Below, one piece after another: positions 26,449 to 35,955 of a DNA stretch of 64,000 nt. Source of the stretch: Anaerophaga thermohalophila str. Valhall (GTDB lineage Bacteria; Bacteroidota; Bacteroidia; Bacteroidales; Marinilabiliaceae). Position 1 is the first letter of the stretch; every line of letters begins with the position of its first letter. The position numbers and the translations under genes were made by a program. Below the pieces are notes generated by a model. It worked only from the letters and a program-made list of their open reading frames with translations. It was not told where the DNA came from and did no database searches. The stretch lies in assembly GCF_000250735.1 (NCBI RefSeq), contig NZ_AHZV01000350.1:1-64000 (forward strand). The letters are read 5' to 3'.

Positions 26449-28314
26449 ATGGCAAATACTGGTGTCTCCGGCCGCTTGGTCAATACCGAAGGAAATGGCA
26501 TTGGCGGATTGATTGTTGTTGTTTATGATGTTGAAGCGCTTGATGATGATGTAGTCCTGGGAACAACGACTTCTTCCGGTGATGGTAATTTCTCTGTCAG
26601 TTATTCTTCCTGGTCTTACGGATGGCTTGAGAGCGAACCCGATATACGTATCCGTGTTTTCGACCGCGTTGCTCGTCTGATTTATCAGTCCGATGAGTTT
26701 GAAAATGTCACGGACACGACTCTTGCACTCGGGAATATTACTATACCACGCAATGATTATGAAGGCTGGTTGGTGACGCTTCTCACAGGGATTCATGTCA
26801 GAATTTCGCAAAACCTGATTACACCCCGAATTGACAATAAAATTGCCTGGGAGGCCTTGATGCAGGATGTCAACAGTGCCGGCGATATTGTTGTTGCATT
26901 GCAATTATATTTTGACGTGGAAGAGTTGTTTTTAACTTTTTCTTCTCCCTCTCAGCCCGACCAGATGCCGGGAGGAGGTCAAAGACTTGAAGATGCACTT
27001 CTGAATGCCAACCGGAATCGTGATGTGGATGTTCAGTTCTGCCTCAATGATTTTATGGGATTTCCTTATCCGACCGATACTGCCGGAAGAGTTGAGTCAT
27101 TTTTCGATGACGAAAGCAATCATTCCATCGAGGTCAGAGGCTTCAGCCGGCCCGTCAATACACCTATGCATGCTAAGTTTTTTATTATTGACGGGAATTT
27201 CGGACATATTAATGCCTCGCCTTTGTTACAGGAATATTACGATGATCCCACGCATACCATCAATAATCCCCGGCGGGGTGATATGACATTTCCCCGCAAT
27301 GCCATCAGAGTTCCAGTTCATGATGTGAGTCTGACTATCAAGGGAGAGGCCATTCAGGATTTGCAGGATACTTTTAATATGCACTGGCTGCATTTGGGAG
27401 GGACTGAAAAGCCAATGACCATTGCACCTGCACCTTCTTCGAATGCCGCAGTCCAGATTGTCCGGACTTTACCGGGAAACCTTTTTGTGAATGCTCCATA
27501 TTCTGTGCCCGAGGGTGAAAAAGGAATCCTGGAGGCCTACCTGAGGGCAATAAAAAATGCCGAAGACTTCATATATGTTGAAAATCAATATTTTACTGAA
27601 AGAAAAATTGCCGATGCGTTGTTTCTTGCCATGCTGAGGAATACCGATCTACAGGTGATCATGCTCATCAATAATGCGGTTGATATTCCTTTTTATCAGG
27701 GGTGGCAGCGTTCTCTGGTTCGTCAGCTTCTGCGTCAACTTCAGGCGGCTAATGCCCGCGACCGTATCGGCATTTATACCCTGTGGAGCCATGAAACAAC
27801 CCCGCAACAAAGAATTATCAGGAATTATGTGCATTCGAAAGTAGCCATTGTAGATAATAAATGGGCTACTATAGGCAGTGCCAATCTGGATGGTGTTTCT
27901 CTTAATCTGAGTCAGCATATTATCCCTCCTGTCACTAATCGTGATGTTAGAGAAGAGCGGGCCATTGAGCTCAATGCCGTTATCTACAACAATGTTGATG
28001 GCCAGCCTGGCAGTGAAGTCCCTGATGATTTGCGACGCAACTTATGGTCAGAGCATCTGGGTATCTCCAATGTTAGTGATTCACAGCTTACCAACCGGCC
28101 TTCGCAGGGATGGTTGAAGCTTTGGAAAGATAAAGCGGCTGCAAAACTTGCCGGTCTTAGCAGTAATCCACCTGTACATAGCAGTTCAAAAATTTTGGAA
28201 TGGAATGCCGAAGAAGACCCGGACGATTTTTTGCGGGAAGCCGGTGTTCCACAGAACAATTTTAGTGTACTGGAAGTGATGACAGAGGTGAACTCGTTTA
28301 ATCTGGATTTTTGA
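26449..28314 (+). CDS. Phospholipase D-fold protein with transthyretin-like N-terminal domain
   Basis: Two HKD motifs mark the PLD superfamily: HAKFFIID (His241, Lys243, Asp248) and HSKVAIVDNKWATIGSANLD (His462, Lys464, Asp469), so both halves of the active site are intact. Residues about 4-105 form a carboxypeptidase-regulatory/transthyretin-like beta domain (VSGRLVNTEGNGIGGLIVVV, SDGNFSVSY-type strand). No signal peptide, so it should act in the cytoplasm or be exported unconventionally. PLD-fold enzymes cleave phospholipids, nucleic acids or join lipid head groups; which applies is unknown. It lies 98 bases before the DUF6603-like gene, the gap being filled by a half copy of the dispersed repeat. 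Confidence 0.85.
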   Translation: MANTGVSGRLVNTEGNGIGGLIVVVYDVEALDDDVVLGTTTSSGDGNFSVSYSSWSYGWLESEPDIRIRVFDRVARLIYQSDEFENVTDTTLALGNITIPRNDYEGWLVTLLTGIHVRISQNLITPRIDNKIAWEALMQDVNSAGDIVVALQLYFDVEELFLTFSSPSQPDQMPGGGQRLEDALLNANRNRDVDVQFCLNDFMGFPYPTDTAGRVESFFDDESNHSIEVRGFSRPVNTPMHAKFFIIDGNFGHINASPLLQEYYDDPTHTINNPRRGDMTFPRNAIRVPVHDVSLTIKGEAIQDLQDTFNMHWLHLGGTEKPMTIAPAPSSNAAVQIVRTLPGNLFVNAPYSVPEGEKGILEAYLRAIKNAEDFIYVENQYFTERKIADALFLAMLRNTDLQVIMLINNAVDIPFYQGWQRSLVRQLLRQLQAANARDRIGIYTLWSHETTPQQRIIRNYVHSKVAIVDNKWATIGSANLDGVSLNLSQHIIPPVTNRDVREERAIELNAVIYNNVDGQPGSEVPDDLRRNLWSEHLGISNVSDSQLTNRPSQGWLKLWKDKAAAKLAGLSSNPPVHSSSKILEWNAEEDPDDFLREAGVPQNNFSVLEVMTEVNSFNLDF

Positions 28315-28330
28315 TAAATACCGGTTCCCG

Positions 28331-28401
28331 TAATTGACACTTTCTGAACAGACACACCCTACTGTAAAAATTTTTTGCGAGTTTATAGACACGCACTAAC
28401 T
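28331..28401 (+). repeat. Dispersed element, half copy R4
   Basis: Right half and tail of the R1 type: TTGACACTTTCTGAACAGAC at 28334-28353, then ACTGTAAAAATTTTTTGCGA and TATAGACACGCACTAA. It fills the gap between the PLD-fold gene and the DUF6603-like gene. Confidence 0.75.
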
Positions 28402-28411
28402 AAAGCAAAAA

Positions 28412-31400
28412 ATGGAAGCTTCAACAATTGACATACTAACCAGGGAGATTGCCAGGTTACTTGCCCCTTTAAAGACCGGGCTGGCAGGCCCCCGGCAGGG
28501 CAGATTACTAATTAATAGTCTCGGATGGGAGCTTCCGCCTGGCGTTGAAGACCTTGGGATTGCTGTTTCGGGAATTGAAGATGTTCTGGAAAAGCTGAAA
28601 AACATCTTACAATCTACCTCCGAAGAGCAAAATGATATCATGCTGATGGCTGAGCGTTATGCCGGGTTATTGTCTGCATTAAGTACCTTGCTCAGAAATA
28701 TTCATAACTCCATAGATGTTGTTTCAGATATCAGCGGCGTAACGAATGATTATCTGTTAAAGACCAGGATCAAGGAGGAATTCTTTGTCAGGTTGATTGA
28801 TATGTTAATCATCAAATATCTGCAAAACAGTTATTATCCACTTTTTGCTTCTCTTGAGCTATTAGGAGTGATTTCGATCGAAAAGAAAGATGCAGACACG
28901 GATAATTTTCAGACCGGGCATCTTAGATATAAGATTGAATACCCGATGCTGCTTAAAATTTTCAGTGATCCGTTAAATATTGCTGAAGAGGTTTATGGCT
29001 GGGGTACCGATCACATTAAGTTAGAATTGTTCCTTACCAATCTGGCCAAATTTATTATTGCTTTCGGAGGAGAGGCTTATCTACGTGAACTTCCTTTGAA
29101 AGTGGAGGAAAAAATTACCGGAATTGCAGGAGGGGTTAATCCCTTGCCGCAAGTTGTTGTCCATTTGCTGAAAGGGCTTGGCAACGATGAAACCGATATC
29201 GGGTTGTCCCTTTTTGGACTGCGTGAAACATCTGCCGGTTCAACGGACGCAGGCATGGCCTTTTCACCTTTTATTAGGGGAACAGCGGATTTAACTTTTC
29301 CCCTTACCGATCGTTTGGCTTTTGAAGTGGAGTCGGAAATTGATTTGCAGGATGGCATTGTCTTATCAATAAGGCCCGATCAGGGAATGCAGATTCTTTC
29401 CGGTTTATTTTCAGAAGGGAGTGACGGATGGAGTTCCACGGGCAAATTGAAACTTATTTTTGCATTCAGTGAAAAGGAAGCCAACAAAATTACTATTTTG
29501 AGTCTGCCCGGTGGCTCAGACCTGACAGCAGAAAAACTTTATGTGGCTTCGGGCATTGGTCTGACCGGCAGCAATACCTTCGATTTTTTTGTTGAAGCCG
29601 GCATCCTGAAAGGCGTTTTCAGTTTTAAAGCGGAAGGTGCCGATGGCTTTTTATCTCAGATATTACCATCAGACGGGCTTAATTCCAATTTTGACATAAT
29701 TGTCGGATGGTCCGGGCAGCAAGGTGTTTATTTTAAAGGCAGCGGCGGGCTGGAAATAGAGCTCCCTGTCCATTTATCTCTCGGACCTCTTGATATTTCC
29801 GGATTGTATTTCAGGTTAGGAGTCGATGGTAAGGCTTTACCACTTGAAATATCGAGTTCCTTTGCAGCTAAAATGGGACCTTTGTTTGCTGCGGTTGATC
29901 ACATCGGGGTAGAGGCACGTTTTGGTTTTCCTGATAACCGGAAAGGTAATGCCGGCCCTGTTGATATTGATTTCGGATTCAAGCCCCCCAATGGGGTAGC
30001 ACTATCTGTGGATGCCACCGTTGTTAAAGGAGCCGGTTATCTTTTCTTTGACCATGACCGTGGTGAATATGCAGGCGCTCTTGAACTCACATTTCAGGAT
30101 TTTTTATCGCTGAAGGCTATAGGACTAATTTCCACCAAAATGCCCGATGGATCGGACGGATTTTCTCTTTTAATAATAATAACAGCCGAATTTACTATCC
30201 AGATAGGCATGGGGTTTGTTTTTCTGGGAGCCGGCGGATTACTGGGACTTCATCGTACTGCAAAACTTACGCCTCTTGCAGAAGGTGTAAGAAGCGGGGC
30301 TACTGCCAATATCTTATTTCCAACCAATGTTGTTGAAAATGCGCCCAGGATCATCAGCGATATCAAAGTCTTTTTCCCCATAGAACAGAATCATTTTTTG
30401 ATAGGGCCGATGATCAAGCTGGGATGGGGACAGCCGGCCCTGATCAGTCTTTCTGTCGGGATTATACTGGAAATAAAGACCGATGATGGAGGAAACCTTG
30501 AGCGTATTGCCATTCTTGGCGTCATAAAATGTATTCTTCCGGAAGAGGATAAAGCCGTTCTTGCTTTGCAGGTGAATTTTATCGGGGCAGTTGATTTTAC
30601 TACGAAACGGGCTTTCTTTTTTGCCTCTCTTTTCGACTCAAGAATACTTGCTTTCACGATAGAGGGAGAAATGGGCGTCCTGGTGGCCTGGGGGGACAAT
30701 CCCGATTTCATTATCAGCGTCGGTGGTTTTCATCCACGCTTTTCTCCACCGCCACTTCCTTTCCCGGTACCCAGGCGGGTTGCCATTAGTATCCTCAATA
30801 AATCCTGGGGAAAAATCCGGCTGGAAGGATATTTTGCCATCACAACCAACACCGTTCAGTTCGGCTCTAAAATAGATATCTGGTTCAAGTTCAGTGAGTT
30901 CAGAATTGAAGGGTATCTCGGCTTTGATGCTTTGTTTCAATTCGATCCTTTCTACTTCATAATAGAGATTTCCGGAAAGGTTTCACTGAAAGTATTCGGT
31001 GCCGGACTGTTTTCCATTACTGCGAAATTCTCGCTTGAAGGTCCGACTCCCTGGAGAGCTAAAGGTTATGGAAAAATTAAAATTCTGTTTGTCACATTTA
31101 AGGCCAGGTTTGATAAGAAGTGGGGAGAAAGTAAAAATACGACTCTGCCTCCGGTTGAAGTTATTCCAATTCTGGCAAAAGAATTTAACAACAGTCAAAA
31201 CTGGCAGGCCGTTCTTCCTCCCTACGGAAGTATTTTGGTTACCCTTCGCGACCTGGAAGCTCAAAATAGTGCAGGCGGAACGGATATTATCATGCATCCG
31301 GTGGGGCAGATCAAAATTAGTCAGCGGGCTGTTCTGCTCGATAAAAAGATCGACAAAGTGGGTAATCAGAAACCTGCCGATGCCAATAGATTTGAATTGA

Positions 31401-31933
31401 AGTTTGACGGAGGGAATTTCAGTTTTGATAAAGATGCTAAAGAATCGTTTGCGCCCGGTCAGTTCTTCGATATGGGTCCCAGTGAGTTATTGAGCAAACC
31501 GGCTACTAAGAAATACAAGGGAGGCGCTTATCTGAAACCCGATAACGGGAGCATCAGATCATCGACAGCGGTAGTGCGTCATGTACGCTATGAAGAAATT
31601 ATTATTGATACAGCGTTTAAACGTGTTTTCCATGGATTTATTCGAGGTGTTACGAGTTTGTTCTCTCTTTTCCTGCACAACAATGCTGCATCCAGGTCGC
31701 TGTTGTCCGACCGTTTTAGAAAGGAGCATCAGCCATTCGATAAAAAAGTAACCATCAGAGAAGGGAGTTTTATGGTTGTCAATGCCATGAACAATAAGCC
31801 ATACAAACCCGATGTTGCTTTCGATACTCACAGCGAGGCTGAGCATTTTCTTGCCAACGAAGTGATGAATAATCCTGAGATGACAGGTGCATTACAAATT
31901 TTACCGGCTAACGAAGTTAATATTACTGTATGA
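28412..31933 (+). CDS. DUF6603-like giant beta-rich protein (1173 residues)
   Basis: Residues 1-200 are helical and contain no signal peptide. From about 285 to 905 the chain is a long series of alternating amphipathic beta strands (for example FDIIVGWSGQQGVYFKGSGG, DISGLYFRLGVDGKALPLEI, FRIEGYLGFDALFQFDPFYF). The stretch around 600 (GMGFVFLGAGGLLGLHRT) followed by ILFPTN and GPMIKLGWG matches my memory of DUF6603, a family without known function. The C-terminal 200 residues look different and mixed. First gene of a tightly packed set: its stop overlaps the next start by 4 bases. The pattern of endless amphipathic strands recalls repeating beta-groove lipid-transfer proteins, but that is a guess. 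Confidence 0.7.
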   Translation: MEASTIDILTREIARLLAPLKTGLAGPRQGRLLINSLGWELPPGVEDLGIAVSGIEDVLEKLKNILQSTSEEQNDIMLMAERYAGLLSALSTLLRNIHNSIDVVSDISGVTNDYLLKTRIKEEFFVRLIDMLIIKYLQNSYYPLFASLELLGVISIEKKDADTDNFQTGHLRYKIEYPMLLKIFSDPLNIAEEVYGWGTDHIKLELFLTNLAKFIIAFGGEAYLRELPLKVEEKITGIAGGVNPLPQVVVHLLKGLGNDETDIGLSLFGLRETSAGSTDAGMAFSPFIRGTADLTFPLTDRLAFEVESEIDLQDGIVLSIRPDQGMQILSGLFSEGSDGWSSTGKLKLIFAFSEKEANKITILSLPGGSDLTAEKLYVASGIGLTGSNTFDFFVEAGILKGVFSFKAEGADGFLSQILPSDGLNSNFDIIVGWSGQQGVYFKGSGGLEIELPVHLSLGPLDISGLYFRLGVDGKALPLEISSSFAAKMGPLFAAVDHIGVEARFGFPDNRKGNAGPVDIDFGFKPPNGVALSVDATVVKGAGYLFFDHDRGEYAGALELTFQDFLSLKAIGLISTKMPDGSDGFSLLIIITAEFTIQIGMGFVFLGAGGLLGLHRTAKLTPLAEGVRSGATANILFPTNVVENAPRIISDIKVFFPIEQNHFLIGPMIKLGWGQPALISLSVGIILEIKTDDGGNLERIAILGVIKCILPEEDKAVLALQVNFIGAVDFTTKRAFFFASLFDSRILAFTIEGEMGVLVAWGDNPDFIISVGGFHPRFSPPPLPFPVPRRVAISILNKSWGKIRLEGYFAITTNTVQFGSKIDIWFKFSEFRIEGYLGFDALFQFDPFYFIIEISGKVSLKVFGAGLFSITAKFSLEGPTPWRAKGYGKIKILFVTFKARFDKKWGESKNTTLPPVEVIPILAKEFNNSQNWQAVLPPYGSILVTLRDLEAQNSAGGTDIIMHPVGQIKISQRAVLLDKKIDKVGNQKPADANRFELKFDGGNFSFDKDAKESFAPGQFFDMGPSELLSKPATKKYKGGAYLKPDNGSIRSSTAVVRHVRYEEIIIDTAFKRVFHGFIRGVTSLFSLFLHNNAASRSLLSDRFRKEHQPFDKKVTIREGSFMVVNAMNNKPYKPDVAFDTHSEAEHFLANEVMNNPEMTGALQILPANEVNITV

Positions 31934-34900
31934 GCAATAAACCGGACACATATTCATTTCTTCCCTGGCTCAGGGAAGGTATCGCCAATCAAACGGCAAC
32001 GGATCCTGATATTGACAAGCTCCGGGCCATACTGAATGTGGGTTTTTCCATTCAGGGAAGCGGTATCGGAGAGAATAAACCTGATGCCGATATTGCAGGC
32101 AGCATAAGGTTATACGGCCCCGGCGATGTCGTTGGTATCGACAGGAAGAACGTAATAAAGACCGAACCGCGGGATCAGATTACCAATTTTGAACCCAATT
32201 ATTTGCCATCCATCGATTTTTACGATGAGGATTTTCCTTGGCGCTATTCTCCGGTTCAGCCTGACGAACATGGCCGTTTGCGTCCATGGCTTGCATTGAT
32301 AGTACTCGAAGAGGATGTTTTTGAGAACGGGAAGGATATGACCAATAAGCCGTTGCCCTATATCGTGCTGAAAGAGGGTATAGAACCGGTCAATGTTTTC
32401 CAGCCATCCGGGGAATTGTGGGCCTGGGCACATGTTCATGTTAATCGTGATCTGATCACGAATGATGATCCGGACATTGAGGTGCCTCCCGATTTGTCAG
32501 GAGTAGAGACGGTAAAGGCTGATGCATCTGAAATGGAATCGGTACTTTCCCGATTTGAAGAAGTACGCGGTCAGGACCCCGATATGGCTTATTCCAGGGT
32601 TATTTGTCCCATTAAACTCAAAGAGAATACATCTTATCATGCGTTTTTGGTGCCTGCATTTGAAAGTGGGCGATTGGCCGGTCTGGGGCTCGATGTGGAA
32701 GATATTTTTGAAAATAATGACTATACGCCATATACACCGGCCTGGGCTTCTCAGGTAGATGAGACTTTGCAACGCGTAGAAGCTCAGAAATTTCCTGTCT
32801 ATTACAGGTGGCACTTTAGAACCGGTAAAGTTGGTGATTTTGAATACCTGGTGCGTTTACTTGAACCACAACCGGTTGATTCCAGAGTTGGGCGCCGTGA
32901 TATGGATGTAACAAGGCCCGGTGTTTATATAGACGGGATTTCGGATGATGAACTCAAACCGGATGGAGATAAATATCCGTCACTCAACGGCGTGCTTCGC
33001 TTAGGGGGTGTCCTGCGCATTCCGGAAATTAATATTTCGGGGGAAGACCGGGAAACGTATGAGAAATATAAGAACTGGGATGTCCCTTATCCTCGAAAAT
33101 TTCAAAAAGAGCTGGCTTCATTTATTAACTTATCTGAGAAATTTTCAAAACAGGGCGTAAAAAACAGTCTCTCCGATCCCCACTTACCAACAAAAATAAA
33201 ACAATTGGGTACAGAATCTTCCGATCCCGATCCTTTAATTACGCCTCCGCTTTATGGCCGTTGGCATGCGCTCAATCCTGAATTGCTGAAAGAGGGTGAT
33301 GGCATACCCGACAATAACTGGGTGCATCGACTTAATCTGGATCCCCGTTACCGGGTGGCCGCCGGTTTTGGCACCAAAATAATTCAGACCCATCAGGAAG
33401 AGTATATGGAATCGGCCTGGCAGCAGGTGGGCGAAGTTGTGGAAGCCAATCGTCGCATTCGGGAGGCCCGTTTGGCACAGTTTGCAGCACGTCGCTGGTA
33501 TAATAAATATTTGAAACCCATACGCAATGTGGATAGTGGTGCTTTCTTGTGGCTCACACAACCGCTCCAGTCCCGGGTTGTTTCGAAGGCAGGGGCAGAT
33601 AATGAAGAGGCAACCACTGTGAAGCATCAGGTAAAAACCGGCAAGGTACCGCCTGTTGTCTTTTCTTACAGTATGCGCAAATTTTCCAGGCCGGGCAGCC
33701 GGCTGGTACAGGCATTAGGACTGCAAAGCTCTTCCCAAAAGGCATCCGGATTAATTGAAAAGATAAATAACAGCGAAGTCTTGACAGCTCCTCCCAAAGA
33801 GGTGCCTGAGGGCATTGCCACCACCAGTGTAATGGAGGATTCGTTTCTTCCGCAAAAAGTTCCGGCTTTTCTTTTGCGATGGATCGAAAAATACAAATGG
33901 TTCAAATATCTTGTTCTGGCTGTTGCATTAATCATTCTTATCCTTTTGTCTGTTTTTGTGGCACCCGGACTGAGTTCTATAACACCCGGGTTGGGCAGTG
34001 TCTCAGGCGCTGCTTTATTGATTGCTTTGCTGCTCATCTATCTTTTTCTGTCCATTCGCAAGTGGGAAAAGAATATGAGTGCTTCACGAATGTTTGATAC
34101 GGAAAAACAGACGCCCGAAGCCATCGATGAATCACCGCAAAAGCCGGATTTCAGGTTGACCAATTATGGCGACTTCACTCATTTTTCGGTTGGTGACAGT
34201 GATAGCGATGAGTCGGCCAGGTTCAAAACAGCGCTTAGAGAAGTCAATGTTTTGTTGCAGGATTTTCTGGATGCTGTTCGTGGATCGGAGCAATATCGAC
34301 CGCCTCTGAAATTGGATGTTATTTCAGATGCTATTCTTGAAAAAACCGACCCCGATATTACCATTCCCGGCTATATTCTTCAGGCAAGAGTTTCGCTTCC
34401 TCCCCGTTTGGTGGCTGAATTTAAGAAGGAAGTATTCAGAGAAGCAATGGCCTATCCTGAGTTTGATATTCCTATGTATAAGCCGCTGCTGGATTTTTCT
34501 TCCGATATGTTTTTGCCTAATATCAATTACGTGGCTCAGAATTCTATTTCGCTACTTGAGGTAAACCAGCCTTTTATTGAAGCTTACATGACGGGGCTTA
34601 ATCATGAGTTTGCCCGTGAATTGTTATGGAGGGAGTATCCTACCGACCAGCGGGGCAGTTATTTCCGTCAGTTTTGGGACGTGTCCGATTTTATGTATGA
34701 AAAAGAAGAGCTGAATGCATTTTATAATAATGCCAAAGCCCATCTTGGGGAGGATGCTGACGAAAAAGAAATTAAGGCTTTTATTGCTGATGAAATACGT
34801 GAAAGCCTTAAAGATATTCCGAAACTTCATTTATGGTCTAAATTCTCCAACCTGGGCGATCATGATCACAGAGAGGCGTATAAAAAGCAAAAGCTTTCGG

Positions 34901-35583
34901 AAACCTTGCAAAGTGGAGATGTTGGAGATAAGACAGAAGTGGTTTTGGTCATTAGGGGAGAATTGCTGAAGCGTTATCCGAATGCTGTAATTTACGCCCA
35001 TAAGGCCAAATGGAAATACGACGATGAGGGGAATATTGACAATACAGAATCTCGCCTGCTGATGGAACTGGAAACAGAAGAGTTAAACAACCCACCCCGC
35101 ACTAAAGTGAAAACACCACTTTATGAGGCCAAAGCAGAACCAGATATTTATTTCTTCGGCTTTGATCTGGATGCTGACACAGCAAAAGGAGGCACTGGTG
35201 AAGATGGTGAAACGGAACCCGGCTGGTTTTTTGTTATTAAAGAACGGCCGGGTGAACCCCGCTTTGGTCTGGATGCAGGTGAAACTGTGCCTGAAAAGCT
35301 AACCTTCTGGAACGATCTGACATGGGGGAGTATTGCCGGGAGCGGTGATGATTCAGCGTCAAATTTCATCCGTATTGTCGAAGATATGCCTTCGTTTTCT
35401 ATTACCGGAGACGATCCTGAGGGTGAAAAGGATGAAGTTCGTCGTCAACATTTTGAAGATAAGCAGATAGAATGGTGTAATGGGGAAGGATGCCGCATCA
35501 ACTCATCCGACCTTGCTTACATTCTTTACCAGGCACCGGTGATGATGGCTGTTCATGGTAGTGAAATGCTTCGCAAAATTTAA
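31930..35583 (+). CDS. Giant protein of unknown function with central membrane hairpin (1217 residues)
   Basis: Not recognised as a named family. No signal peptide. Conserved-looking blocks: HGRLRPWLALIVLEEDVFE (about residues 115-133), LNLDPRYRVAAGFGTKIIQ, WQQVGEVVEANRRIREARLA (about 495-515). Two hydrophobic helices at about 660-680 and 685-705 form a hairpin, so the protein is probably anchored in the inner membrane with both large halves in the cytoplasm. The C-terminus (SDLAYILYQAPVMMAVHGSE) also looks conserved. The ATG overlaps the previous stop (ATGA), and the next gene starts 18 bases after this stop. Confidence 0.72.
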   Translation: MSNKPDTYSFLPWLREGIANQTATDPDIDKLRAILNVGFSIQGSGIGENKPDADIAGSIRLYGPGDVVGIDRKNVIKTEPRDQITNFEPNYLPSIDFYDEDFPWRYSPVQPDEHGRLRPWLALIVLEEDVFENGKDMTNKPLPYIVLKEGIEPVNVFQPSGELWAWAHVHVNRDLITNDDPDIEVPPDLSGVETVKADASEMESVLSRFEEVRGQDPDMAYSRVICPIKLKENTSYHAFLVPAFESGRLAGLGLDVEDIFENNDYTPYTPAWASQVDETLQRVEAQKFPVYYRWHFRTGKVGDFEYLVRLLEPQPVDSRVGRRDMDVTRPGVYIDGISDDELKPDGDKYPSLNGVLRLGGVLRIPEINISGEDRETYEKYKNWDVPYPRKFQKELASFINLSEKFSKQGVKNSLSDPHLPTKIKQLGTESSDPDPLITPPLYGRWHALNPELLKEGDGIPDNNWVHRLNLDPRYRVAAGFGTKIIQTHQEEYMESAWQQVGEVVEANRRIREARLAQFAARRWYNKYLKPIRNVDSGAFLWLTQPLQSRVVSKAGADNEEATTVKHQVKTGKVPPVVFSYSMRKFSRPGSRLVQALGLQSSSQKASGLIEKINNSEVLTAPPKEVPEGIATTSVMEDSFLPQKVPAFLLRWIEKYKWFKYLVLAVALIILILLSVFVAPGLSSITPGLGSVSGAALLIALLLIYLFLSIRKWEKNMSASRMFDTEKQTPEAIDESPQKPDFRLTNYGDFTHFSVGDSDSDESARFKTALREVNVLLQDFLDAVRGSEQYRPPLKLDVISDAILEKTDPDITIPGYILQARVSLPPRLVAEFKKEVFREAMAYPEFDIPMYKPLLDFSSDMFLPNINYVAQNSISLLEVNQPFIEAYMTGLNHEFARELLWREYPTDQRGSYFRQFWDVSDFMYEKEELNAFYNNAKAHLGEDADEKEIKAFIADEIRESLKDIPKLHLWSKFSNLGDHDHREAYKKQKLSETLQSGDVGDKTEVVLVIRGELLKRYPNAVIYAHKAKWKYDDEGNIDNTESRLLMELETEELNNPPRTKVKTPLYEAKAEPDIYFFGFDLDADTAKGGTGEDGETEPGWFFVIKERPGEPRFGLDAGETVPEKLTFWNDLTWGSIAGSGDDSASNFIRIVEDMPSFSITGDDPEGEKDEVRRQHFEDKQIEWCNGEGCRINSSDLAYILYQAPVMMAVHGSEMLRKI

Positions 35584-35601
35584 AACTTAACAGGATTTAT
35601 T

Positions 35602-35955
35602 ATGCATGAAGTCAATGTTTTGTGGCAGGAAACCGACCTTATAAAAAAGGAGCTGCATCTCAAAAAAGAAACGCTTAAAAAGGTTCAGAATCAGATGCTT
35701 GATCTGAAACGACATTTTCGTTCTGATGTGTCTGAACATCGGCTGAAGCTTGAGCAACTTGAGAAATCGAAAGAACAGCTGAATGCTGAAATAACGGAAG
35801 TTAAAGCGTCTCTTAATAATAAACTTAGTGGTCTGGATGAGAGCTGGAATCGTTTTCAGGAAACGGTTGCAGATCCGGAGAAGAATATGTCCAAATTTTT
35901 CAGCTCTCAATATCCGGTTTTGATGATGCCACTCAGAATTGAAACACAATTTTAA
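35602..35955 (+). pseudogene. N-terminal part of giant protein (frameshifted)
   Basis: A 117-residue reading frame: a long charged coiled coil (about residues 5-85) and then PVLMMPLRIETQF. From memory of related large proteins, the RIET-F phrase continues directly into an LWVRIYPDD-type phrase, which here appears at the start of the next reading frame in +1 frame. Dropping one T of the run 35950-35953 gives RIETQFKKIDSAEINHLWVR. I therefore read it as the N-terminus of the 1821-residue protein, separated by a one-base insertion, not as an independent small gene. If the split is real, the two pieces could still act together. Confidence 0.7.

Noticed and set aside
26425-26904. 159-codon minus-strand frame opposite the PLD-fold gene
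   Set aside because: Lies fully antisense to the well-supported PLD-fold gene start; composition follows the opposite strand.
30391-30711. Minus-strand frames within the giant genes
   Set aside because: They are shadows of the long plus-strand genes and have no start context or protein features.
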